Origin: Salinivirgaceae bacterium
GTDB lineage: Bacteria; Bacteroidota; Bacteroidia; Bacteroidales; SZUA-534
Reading direction: 5' to 3'
Assembly (NCBI GenBank): GCA_016284875.1
Contig: JAEEPS010000034.1
Coordinates: forward strand, 1 to 32,150
DNA: 32,150 nucleotides
Positions 8,048 through 16,600 of this stretch are shown in pieces (the stretch's first letter is position 1; every line of letters begins with the position of its first letter). The notes beneath the pieces are model-generated. The model was not told the DNA's origin, did not search any database, and worked only from the letters and a program-made list of their open reading frames with translations. Position numbers and translations under genes: made by a program.

Positions 8048-8962
8048 GTGGACAACTTAAAAGATTTTGAATCAACATCGGCTGGAGGAAGCAATAAGAA
8101 ACTGGTTACCATAATCATTGTTGAATCCATCCTGCTTGCCGTAATGTGCGTGCTCTATTTCACAAAAACCTATACGAGCCATATCCAGACCATAACCATC
8201 AATCAGGTTTCGGAGGAGAAAGACTCACTCACCGTGCAGTACCACCTGCTGCTTGCCGACTACGAGAACATCGAGACCAGCAACGACAGCATTTCGGCAC
8301 AACTCGAGCAGGAGAAGGCTCACATCAAGGAGTTGATGGACGAGTTGAAGGCCACAAAATCGGAAAACAAGGCGCAAATCAACAAACTGAAGAAGGAGTT
8401 GAAAACCCTGCGCGACGTGATGAAGAGTTTTGTCCACACCATCGACTCGCTCAACACGCTCAACATCCAGCTCACTGAGGAGAACACCCAGGTGAAGAAA
8501 CAAATCACAGCCGCCAAACAAGAGAACAAGCAGCTGACAAAGAAATATGAGGAGGCCGCCAACAAGGTTGCCAAAGCATCGGTTATTAAGGCTATCGATG
8601 CATCGATGGAAAGTTACACATCGAAAGGCAAACCTGCCAACAAAGCCAAAAAGGCAAAAAGGCTGGCTGTGAAATTCACTCTCGACGAGAACCCGATTGC
8701 ACCTCAAGGAATGAAGAAAGTCTATATCCGCATTGTTAACCCCGACGGACTGATGCTCGTGAACAAGGAGCAGGAGACTTTCAAGTTTGAGGACGACAAG
8801 ATAACCTTCTCTGCCCTGCGCCAGGTTGACTACAAAGGCGAAAAGATTGACATGGTCATCTACTACGAGTGCGAGGAGGGCGAACTGAAAGCCGGAACCT
8901 ACAAAACCGAAATCTTCTGCGACGGCAGCATGATTGGCTCAACCGAGATTGTTCTGAAGTAG
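8048..8962 (+). CDS. Inner-membrane-anchored coiled-coil protein of unknown function
   Basis: A 304-residue protein that I do not recognise. From the chosen GTG start it has a short polar N-terminus (MDNLKDFESTSAGGSNKK) and one transmembrane helix at about residues 19-38. A long Lys/Glu/Gln-rich coiled coil follows (about 50-185, for example LEQEKAHIKELMDELKATK). A compact beta-rich C-terminal domain occupies about 200-304 (VYIRIVNPDGLML, YECEEGELKAGTYKTEIFCD, ending GSTEIVLK). The likely topology is a cytoplasmic N-terminus with the coiled coil and C-domain in the periplasm. The frame is open to a TTG at 8018, but that codon lies within the -7 box, so GTG 8048 is preferred. A scaffold or envelope-spacing role is possible but unproved. 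It converges on tex with only 23 bases between the stops. Confidence 0.75.
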   Translation: MDNLKDFESTSAGGSNKKLVTIIIVESILLAVMCVLYFTKTYTSHIQTITINQVSEEKDSLTVQYHLLLADYENIETSNDSISAQLEQEKAHIKELMDELKATKSENKAQINKLKKELKTLRDVMKSFVHTIDSLNTLNIQLTEENTQVKKQITAAKQENKQLTKKYEEAANKVAKASVIKAIDASMESYTSKGKPANKAKKAKRLAVKFTLDENPIAPQGMKKVYIRIVNPDGLMLVNKEQETFKFEDDKITFSALRQVDYKGEKIDMVIYYECEEGELKAGTYKTEIFCDGSMIGSTEIVLK

Positions 8963-8985
8963 ATTTGATTGTTCCGTAGCAGGTT

Positions 8986-11118
8986 TTAATTCTGCTTCAC
9001 CCCTTTCATTGTCAGGCTGATGCGGTTGCGGCGGTTGTCGACGCTCTCAACCTTCACCATCACGTGCTGATGCAGCGTCACAACATCGTTGGGGTTGCTC
9101 ACATACTTGTTGGCCAACTGCGAGATGTGCACCAGTCCGTCCTGATGCACGCCAATGTCGACAAACGCACCGAAGTTGGTGATGTTGGTCACAATGCCGG
9201 GCAGAACCATTCCTTCCTGCAGGTCGTCGATGGTGTTCACACCTTCGGCAAACGCAAATTCCTGAATTTCAGAGCGCGGGTCGCGGCCCGGCTTTTCCAG
9301 TTCAGCCTTGATGTCCTGCAAGGTGGGCAGCCCCACGGTCGGCGTCACATAACGTTTCAGGTCGATTTGTGAGCGCAACTTGCTGTCGGCAATCAGGTCC
9401 GACACTGTGCAGCCTAGGTCGCCTGCCATTTGGTCTACAATATGGTAACTCTCGGGGTGCACGGCGCTGTTATCGAGCGGGTTACGCGATTCGGGTATCC
9501 GCAGGAAGGCGGCACACTGCTCAAAAGCCTTATCGCCAAGGCGCGGCACTTTTTTCAGTTGCTGCCGCGATGTGAACGCACCGTTCTCTGTGCGGTAATC
9601 GACAATGCTCTGCGCCAGTTTCGGCCCCAGACCGCTCACATATCCAAGCAGATGCATGCTAGCCGTGTTCAGGTTCACGCCCACCGAGTTCACGCAACTC
9701 TCAACCACAAAATCAAGGCTCTCTTTGAGCGCCGTTTGGTCAACATCGTGCTGATACTGCCCCACGCCTATCGATTTCGGGTCGATTTTGACCAGTTCGG
9801 CCAGCGGGTCCATCAGTCGGCGACCGATTGAGACCGCGCCGCGCACCGTCACGTCTTGGTCGGGGAACTCGTCGCGCGCCACCTGCGACGCGCTGTAAAC
9901 CGACGCGCCATTTTCGCTCACAACGAAAATCTGAACATCAGTGTCGAACTTTATCGATTTCACAAACGCTTCCGTCTCGCGGCTTGCCGTGCCGTTGCCA
10001 ATGGCGATGGCCTTGCAGCCGTACTTTTTCACCAACGCGGCAATGGTTTCCTGCGACTCGCGCCACTCGTTCTGCGGCGGATGCGGGAAGATGGCCTGAT
10101 GGTGCAGCAGGTTGCCCGTCTCGTCAAGGCAGACCACCTTGCAGCCCGTGCGGAATCCAGGGTCGAGAGCCAGAATGCTCTTGCGCCCGAGCGGCGCCGC
10201 CAGAAGCAGTTGCCGCAGATTGGTCGAGAAGACGCTGATGGCTTCCTTGTCGGCCTTGTCTTTGGCTATCTTTTTGAATTCGTTTTCGATAGACGGTTGG
10301 ATGAGCCGCTTGTAACTGTCGTCGATGGCCATCTCAACCTGACGGGCGGCTTCGTTGTCGGCTTTCAGAAACTGACGGTGCAGCAAGTCGGTCACGTCAG
10401 AGCCCTGCGGCTCGATGCTGATGCGCAGAAAGCCTTCGTTCTCACCGCGGCGCATAGCCAACATCCGGTGCGACGGGCAGCGGCGCAGCGGTTCCGAAAA
10501 GTCGTAGTAGTCGCCGTATTTGATGGCGTCGGGTTCCTTGCCCTTCACCACTTTCGATGTTATCACAGCATTGTGGCTGAAGCAGTTGCGCACACGCTGA
10601 CGAGCCACGGCATTCTCGCTCACCCATTCGGCAATAATATCGCGCGCACCGGCCAAAGCCTTTTCCGGCTCATCAATATCGCCTTTCAGAAACCGTTCGG
10701 CCATCAGTTCGGCACTGCCCGGATTCTGCTTCATGAGCCATCCGGCCAGCGGTTCCAGCCCCTGCTCACGAGCCACCGTGGCGCGGGTGCGTTTTTTCGG
10801 CTTGTAGGGCAGATAAAGGTCTTCGAGAGTGGTGCTGTCGAGCGTGTCGTCAATCTTGCGCTTCAACTCATCAGTGAGTTTGCCCTGCTCGGCAATGGTC
10901 TCGACAATGGTCTGCTTGCGTTTCTCGAGTTCGGCAAACTTGTGATATTGGCTCTCGATGTTGAAGATGGCAACCTCGTCGAGTCCGCCTGTAGCCTCTT
11001 TGCGGTAACGGCTGATGAACGGCACGGTGGCGCCGCCGTCGAGCAGACCAGTAACAGCCTCAACCTGTTCGATTTTGATGCCAAGAGCCTGCGCTATTGC
11101 TTTTAGGTATTTGAGCAT
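8986..11118 (-). CDS. tex: Tex, RNA-binding transcription accessory protein
   Basis: A 710-residue Tex/YhgF protein. The N-terminal Tex domain has the diagnostic VPFISRYRKEATGGLDE near residues 33-49. A YqgF-like RNase H fold follows in the middle (SILALDPGFRTGCKV and AIGNGTASRETE). Tandem helix-hairpin-helix motifs come next (LNTASMHLLGYVSGLG, RQQLKKVPRLGDKAFEQCA). The C-terminal S1 RNA-binding domain reads GIVTNITNFGAFVDIGVHQ. Tex binds nucleic acid and RNA polymerase-associated complexes and affects transcription fidelity and stress tolerance. Length is somewhat short of the usual 720-780 but complete in domains. The start ATG at 11116-11118 gives the usual N-terminus. It follows mrp on the same strand with 18 bases between, so co-transcription is likely. 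Confidence 0.96.
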   Translation of the reverse strand: MLKYLKAIAQALGIKIEQVEAVTGLLDGGATVPFISRYRKEATGGLDEVAIFNIESQYHKFAELEKRKQTIVETIAEQGKLTDELKRKIDDTLDSTTLEDLYLPYKPKKRTRATVAREQGLEPLAGWLMKQNPGSAELMAERFLKGDIDEPEKALAGARDIIAEWVSENAVARQRVRNCFSHNAVITSKVVKGKEPDAIKYGDYYDFSEPLRRCPSHRMLAMRRGENEGFLRISIEPQGSDVTDLLHRQFLKADNEAARQVEMAIDDSYKRLIQPSIENEFKKIAKDKADKEAISVFSTNLRQLLLAAPLGRKSILALDPGFRTGCKVVCLDETGNLLHHQAIFPHPPQNEWRESQETIAALVKKYGCKAIAIGNGTASRETEAFVKSIKFDTDVQIFVVSENGASVYSASQVARDEFPDQDVTVRGAVSIGRRLMDPLAELVKIDPKSIGVGQYQHDVDQTALKESLDFVVESCVNSVGVNLNTASMHLLGYVSGLGPKLAQSIVDYRTENGAFTSRQQLKKVPRLGDKAFEQCAAFLRIPESRNPLDNSAVHPESYHIVDQMAGDLGCTVSDLIADSKLRSQIDLKRYVTPTVGLPTLQDIKAELEKPGRDPRSEIQEFAFAEGVNTIDDLQEGMVLPGIVTNITNFGAFVDIGVHQDGLVHISQLANKYVSNPNDVVTLHQHVMVKVESVDNRRNRISLTMKGVKQN

Positions 11119-11136
11119 GGAATGTGGTGTTAGGTG

Positions 11137-12231
11137 TTACTTCTTCTTCACTTCAACCTTGCGGGTTGCAGCCAGATTCTGGTTTCGATAGTCAACGGCA
11201 GCAATCATGTTGTCGGCCAGCGAGTGGAAGTAGCCACCCACGATGCTGGTGCGGTCCATGGCAGCGGGCACGCCGTTGTCGCCACTTTCGCAGACGCTCT
11301 GCACAATCGGAATCTGACCAAGGAAATTCACACCCTCTCTTTCGGTCATACGCTTGCATCCACCGTTACCGAAGATAAAATATTTGTTTTCAGGCAATTC
11401 AGCAGGCGTAAACCAAGCCATATTTTCAACCAGGCCCAAAACAGGCACGTTGATTTTATCGTTGCGGAACATGTTCATGCCCTTCAAAGCATCGGCCAGA
11501 GCCACCTCTTGCGGTGTGCTGACGATGATGGCGCCCGTAAGAGCAAGCATTTGAATGATAGCCAGATGAATATCGCCAGTTCCCGGAGGCATGTCGATGA
11601 GCAGATAGTCGAGTTCGCCCCACGCGGCCTCCATAATCATCTGCTTGAGCGCGCTTGTGGCCATCGGGCCGCGCCACACAAGGGCATCTTTGGCATTCAC
11701 AAAAAAGCCGATTGACAGCAACCGAACGCCGTATTTCTCGACCGGCACAATCATCTGTTCCTCGTTGGCCATTGGGCGGGCATCGTGCAAATCGAACATC
11801 AGCGGAATTGACGGCCCGTAAATATCGGCATCAACCAACCCCACTTTTGCTCCCTTCTGCGCAAGCGCCACCGCCAGATTGACGGCCACCGTTGATTTTC
11901 CGACGCCGCCCTTGCCCGAAGCTACAGCAATGATATTCTTCACGTTGCGCAGCCCGTTGGGCGCCTCGTCCTCGGTTTCGGGTTTGGCCTGCACGCGGAT
12001 GTTGCCGCGCACGTTCACGCCTGGCAGCGCTGCCTCGAGCGCATCAACGCAACTCTGTTTCAGCAGAGCAATGTTGGTGCTTTCCTTCTTGCCGATGAGC
12101 AGTGCAAAACTGACGTTGGCTCCGTCGATTTCGAGCCCTTGAACCATTCCCAACTGGATGATGTCGCGTTTAAGTTCGGGGTGGACAACCGTCCGCAACA
12201 CACCGAACACTTGTGCAGGTGTTATTTCCAT
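11137..12231 (-). CDS. mrp: Mrp/ApbC-type P-loop ATPase, iron-sulfur cluster carrier
   Basis: A 364-residue protein with an N-terminal MIP18/DUF59 domain (residues 1-85, VLRTVVHPELKRDIIQLGMV) and a ParA/MinD-type ATPase domain with deviant Walker A SGKGGVGKST at 105-114. Motifs VDADIYGPSIP and DYLLIDMPPGTGD follow. Mrp proteins carry and transfer Fe-S clusters. The C-terminal CxxC pair that usually binds the cluster is absent: that region reads ENMAWFTPAELPENKYFIFG, which I believe is common in Bacteroidetes homologues. The ATG at 12231 is chosen because it begins the conserved domain (MEITPAQVFGVL) and lies downstream of a TATCTTTG promoter box. An upstream in-frame ATG at 12306 lies beyond that box. 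It shares a promoter region with divergent ychF and precedes tex. Confidence 0.93.
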   Translation of the reverse strand: MEITPAQVFGVLRTVVHPELKRDIIQLGMVQGLEIDGANVSFALLIGKKESTNIALLKQSCVDALEAALPGVNVRGNIRVQAKPETEDEAPNGLRNVKNIIAVASGKGGVGKSTVAVNLAVALAQKGAKVGLVDADIYGPSIPLMFDLHDARPMANEEQMIVPVEKYGVRLLSIGFFVNAKDALVWRGPMATSALKQMIMEAAWGELDYLLIDMPPGTGDIHLAIIQMLALTGAIIVSTPQEVALADALKGMNMFRNDKINVPVLGLVENMAWFTPAELPENKYFIFGNGGCKRMTEREGVNFLGQIPIVQSVCESGDNGVPAAMDRTSIVGGYFHSLADNMIAAVDYRNQNLAATRKVEVKKK

Positions 12232-12252
12232 AATTGTCTTGTCTGATGCGGG

Positions 12253-12284
12253 CAAAGATAGTTTATTAGCGGCAAGTTTTGAAA
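12253..12284 (-). promoter_or_regulatory. Promoter for mrp-tex: TTTC-N20-TATCTTTG
   Basis: Read on the minus strand, TATCTTTG (12260-12253) fits TAnnTTTG. TTTC (12284-12281) stands 20 bases upstream as an imperfect -33 element. The start codon at 12231 follows by about 21 bases. Confidence 0.5.
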
Positions 12285-12310
12285 CAACATTTTTCCTATT
12301 CAACAATAGT

Positions 12311-12341
12311 TTTGCGTTTGCGCTTTATCGTTTTACTTTTG
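12311..12341 (+). promoter_or_regulatory. Promoter for ychF: TTTG-N19-TACTTTTG
   Basis: TTTG at 12311-12314 and TACTTTTG at 12334-12341 are separated by 19 bases, an ideal Bacteroidetes sigma factor layout. The ATG at 12366 follows 24 bases after the -7 box. Confidence 0.68.
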
Positions 12342-12365
12342 CGGCAAATTTAAAAATCGAAAGAA

Positions 12366-13472
12366 ATGGGACTTCAATGCGGTATTGTAGGATTGCCAAA
12401 TGTCGGCAAATCAACACTTTTCAACTGTCTGTCGAACGCCAAGGCGCAAGCGGCCAACTTTCCGTTCTGCACCATCGAGCCTAACCTGGGCGTCATCACC
12501 GTGCCCGACGAGCGGCTCAACAAACTTGCGGCCATCGACAATCCGAAGCGCATAATCCCAACAACCATTGAGATTGTTGACATTGCCGGACTGGTGAAGG
12601 GAGCCAGCAAGGGCGAGGGCCTGGGCAACAAGTTCCTGGCCAACATCCGCGAGACCGACGCCATAATCCACGTTCTGCGCTGCTTCGACAACAACAACAT
12701 TGTGCGCGAGGGCGGCGCCCCGGTCGACCCGATTGCCGACAAGGAAATCATCGACACCGAGTTGCAACTCAAAGACCTTGAGACTGTTGAGAGTCGCATT
12801 CAGAAGGTTGAAAAGATTGCCAAAGTGGGCAACGACAAGAAAGCGCAGAAGCAGTTGGAACTGCTCACCCAGTACCGCGAGGCGCTGATGAAAGGCCTCT
12901 CGGCTCGCACCGTTGAGGTTGACGCCACAGTGAAAAAAGAACTTCTCACCGACCTCAACCTGCTCACCGACAAGCCGGTGCTCTACGTCTGCAACGTTGA
13001 CGAGGCATCGGTGAAAACCGGAAACGCCTACACCGAGCGCGTGATGGAAGCCGTGAAGGGCGAGAACGCCGACGTGCTGATTATCGGCGCTGCCATTGAG
13101 GCCGACATTGCCGAACTCGAGAGTTACGACGAGCGCCAGATGTTCCTGAGCGACCTTGGACTTGAGGAGCCGGGTGTGGCAAAACTCATCAAAGCCGCCT
13201 ACAAACTGCTCAATCTGAAGACTTATTTCACCACCGGCCCCGACGAAACACGCGCCTGGACCTTCAAAGCCGGAATGAAGGCACCGCAGTGCGCCGGCAT
13301 CATCCACACCGATTTTGAGAAGGGATTTATCCGCGCCGAGGTTATCAAATACACTGATTATGTGACGCTTGGCTCGGAATCGGCCTGCCGCGACGCCGGC
13401 AAAATCGGCATTGAGGGCAAGGACTACGAGCCTGAGGACGGCGACATCATGCACTTCCGCTTCAACGTGTAG
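12366..13472 (+). CDS. ychF: YchF/Ola1-type ATPase
   Basis: A 368-residue OBG-family P-loop NTPase of normal length. G1 is GLPNVGKST at residues 9-17, G3 is DIAGLVKGASKGEGLGNKFL, and the G4 site reads CNVDE instead of the NKxD of GTPases, as expected for the ATP-preferring YchF group. A coiled-coil insertion follows (VESRIQKVEKIAKV). The C-terminal TGS domain includes TYFTTGPDETRAWTFKAGMK and ends KDYEPEDGDIMHFRFNV. YchF binds ribosomes and is linked to redox and oxidative-stress regulation in bacteria. The gene is monocistronic by sequence: its own TTTG/TAnnTTTG promoter lies before it and a strong intrinsic terminator follows at 13496-13524. Confidence 0.97.
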   Translation: MGLQCGIVGLPNVGKSTLFNCLSNAKAQAANFPFCTIEPNLGVITVPDERLNKLAAIDNPKRIIPTTIEIVDIAGLVKGASKGEGLGNKFLANIRETDAIIHVLRCFDNNNIVREGGAPVDPIADKEIIDTELQLKDLETVESRIQKVEKIAKVGNDKKAQKQLELLTQYREALMKGLSARTVEVDATVKKELLTDLNLLTDKPVLYVCNVDEASVKTGNAYTERVMEAVKGENADVLIIGAAIEADIAELESYDERQMFLSDLGLEEPGVAKLIKAAYKLLNLKTYFTTGPDETRAWTFKAGMKAPQCAGIIHTDFEKGFIRAEVIKYTDYVTLGSESACRDAGKIGIEGKDYEPEDGDIMHFRFNV

Positions 13473-13495
13473 GCGATTTGCAATTTCACAATACC

Positions 13496-13524
13496 AACGG
13501 GGGCTAACAACCCCCGTTTTTTTT
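13496..13524 (+). terminator. Intrinsic terminator after ychF
   Basis: An 8-bp stem AACGGGGG (13496-13503) / CCCCCGTT (13511-13518) with a 7-base loop runs directly into eight T residues (13517-13524). It stands 23 bases after the ychF stop. Confidence 0.93.
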
Positions 13525-13560
13525 GCTTTCGCCCGCCCATCAGCAAAAAACACCCTCACA

Positions 13561-13593
13561 TTTGCCACACTTAATAAAAATGTATTACCTTTG
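13561..13593 (+). promoter_or_regulatory. Promoter for the giant repeat protein: TTTG-N21-TACCTTTG
   Basis: TTTG at 13561-13564 and TACCTTTG at 13586-13593 are 21 bases apart. The ATG at 13685 lies 91 bases beyond the -7 box, so the mRNA would carry an unusually long, very AT-rich leader of about 85 bases compared with the 10-25 bases of its neighbours. Confidence 0.65.
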
Positions 13594-13684
13594 AATTTTG
13601 ATTGTGAATTAAATAAGCCAAATGATACTTACTAAAAGTAATCATTTAATTAATAATGCATATTAAACTTAAACTTAAATACTT

Positions 13685-16600
13685 ATGAAAAGAAGAGTCT
13701 TGTTTTTTATTGCAAGTTTCCTAACGCTCGGGGCGGGTGCCGCCATGGCGCAAGATGTTAAAAACTTCGTTGAGAACGGGTTTGTTTACGAGGACATGAC
13801 CAAAGAAACCCTTATCCGTTATGAGGGCAACAGCAGCAATGTTGAAATTTCGAACAAAGTGAAAGTCATTCGCGACGGAGCTTTCTCTGGTAACAAAAGC
13901 GTGGTGTCGGTAACCATTCCAAGTTCTGTAACAACAATCGACCACAGTATTTTCTACAATTGCCCGAATCTTCAAACTGTGGATTTGAGCAGAGCCAAAG
14001 GCATTACATCCATTAGCAGTTATATGTTTCAACAGTGCAGCAGCCTGAAAAACATCGAGTTACCGGCATGGATTACCCGCATAGGGGAACAGGCTTTCTA
14101 TGAATGCAGCAGTCTGCAGTCGATAGCCATTCCGGCATCGACGTCGACAATCAGTAATTATGCCTTCTACAACTGCGCCAATCTGACCAATGTTGATTTC
14201 AGCAAGGCAGAAAACCTCACTTACCTCGGACAGTATGCATTCTATAATTGTCCAAAATTAGCCTCTCTCGATTTGAGCGGAGCAAAAAAACTCACCACCC
14301 TCAAATATTCTGCTTTCTATAATTGCGACGGATTTCAGGAGATTAAATTCCCCGCAGGCCTTACCACCATCGAAAGTAGTTGTTTCCAAGATTGCAACGG
14401 ACTGAAAAAGGTTACAATTCCTGAATCGGTTACATCAATTGGTGGTGATGTTTTTAGATCTTGCAGCAACCTTGAGACAGTTGATTTGTCCAAGGCTGCA
14501 AAATTATCTTCCATTACTAGTTCATCGTTCGCCTATTGTACAAAACTGACTGAGATAAAAATCAGTTCACAAAACAAGTACTTCACTTCATTCGACGGCG
14601 CGCTCTATAACAAGGACAAAACAAAGATTATATGCTGGCCTGCCGGCAAAACCGATTTGAATTTCCCTGTTTCGGTTACAACCATCGGCGCTAACGCTTT
14701 CAGTGGCAATATGAACCTGACAAAAGTGACCATTCCACGGCAGATTACATCAATTGGCTCGCAGGCATTCTATGGCTGTAGCAAACTGATCACAGTTGAT
14801 TTTAGCGCAGCCAATAGTCTCACTTCCATTGGTTCGTTTGCTTTCGGTTACTGCACAAAACTGACCAAGGCTGATTTGAGCGGAGCCAAAAACCTCACCA
14901 GCATCGGTGAATATGCTTTTTATGGTTGCCACAATATGGAGACAGTTGATTTGAGCCAGTCCGCCAAGTTGGAAACAATCGACGGCGCTGCGTTTGGTGA
15001 TTGCTCGAAAGTGAAAGAGTTGAATATCAGCAGCAGAAACGAGAACTTTGCTTCAGTTGATGGTGTGCTATACAGCAAGGACAAAACAAAACTGGTTTAC
15101 TGGCCTTTAGGCAAAACTCCAATAACTATACCAAGTTCAGTCACTTACATTGGCGGTTATGCTTTCTATGGCAACCAGAACCTGGAAAAACTGGAGATTT
15201 CAAAACAGATTACAACTATTGGCCAATATGCTTTTGCTTACTGCAGCAATTTGGAAAGCATTGATTTCAGCAATGCGGAAAACCTCAAAACAATAGGCAC
15301 TGGTGCGTTTCTAAGTTGCCAATTGTTGACTGAAATAACAATTCCGAACTCTGTCAACACAATTGGCAACGAGGCTTTTCGATATTGCTATGAGTTGAAA
15401 ACCGTCAGCATAGGCAGCGGCCTTACCAATATAAGCAGTAATAATATATTTGAAGATTGCAACAAAATTGAGACGGTGTACTTCAACAACAACAGTTCCT
15501 CAGCAAGACCTTTCTATAACAAATCATCGCTTAAAACTGTGGTTGCAGGCGACAAGGTTACATACATACCGGCAAATGCCTTTGCCTACTGCTACAATCT
15601 GGAGAGTGTTGATTTGAGCCAAGCCACAAAACTCACCTCAATCGGTAATTCGGCATTCGGCTACTGCGGTTCGCTCACTGAGTTGCTTGTTCCGTCGTCA
15701 GTTAAATCAATTGGCAACAACATGATCGTTGGCTGCAGCAAGTTGAAATTCAACGAGTATGAAGGCGCCCGCTACTTGGGCAACAAGACCAACAAATATG
15801 TGATTCTGATTTCGGCCAAATCGTCCGATATTACAGAGTGCCGCATACCCGACGAGACGAAAGCCATTGCTGCCACCGCATTCAATGGCTGCACCAAACT
15901 GAAAAACCTCACCATTGGCAGCGGTGTTACCTCAATTGACAAATATACTTTCAGCAGTTGCCCAATCGAAACTTTGACCTACAACACCAACGCCATTGGT
16001 ACAATGTTCAACCGCAAGAGTTCGCTCAAAACCGTGAATGTGGGCAACAAGGTTACAAACATTGCTACAGACGCATTCTCGCGCTGCAGCAATCTGCAGA
16101 CTCTGAACTTGAGCAATGCAAAAAAACTTGAAACAATTGGCGATAATGCTTTCTATAACACCCAACTGACTACACTATCGATTCCTGAGGAAGTGACATC
16201 AATAGGGGAATGTGCTTTCACTTGCCAAAACCTGAAAACGGTGGATTTTAGCAATGCCAAAAAACTCACTACAATCAATTCATATGCATTTCAGGTGTGC
16301 GCCATAACCGAGATTACTATACCTGAAACAGTTACTTCAATTGGTGAACACGCATTTAGGTGTTGCAGTCAATTGACAAAAGTGGATTTGAGCAAGGCTA
16401 AAAACCTTAAAACTATTAATAATGCTACGTTTATATTATGCACCAATCTGAAAACAGTCATCCTTGGTAGCGGAATTACATCAATAGCAGCCGATGCTTT
16501 TTACAATTGCGACAACATTGAGAATCTGACCTACAACTCCAACGGCATTGGCACAATGTACAGTTGGGGAACTTCACTTAAAACCTTGAATATTGGCGAT

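Noticed and set aside
9856..11106. 416-codon open frame on the plus strand
   Set aside because: It is antisense to tex, has low-complexity Arg/His/Gly-rich composition and no recognisable domain; the tex frame has all its motifs. It follows from codon bias on the opposite strand.
12411..13568. 385-codon open frame on the minus strand
   Set aside because: Antisense to ychF, which shows complete G motifs, promoter and terminator. No family resemblance in the antisense product.
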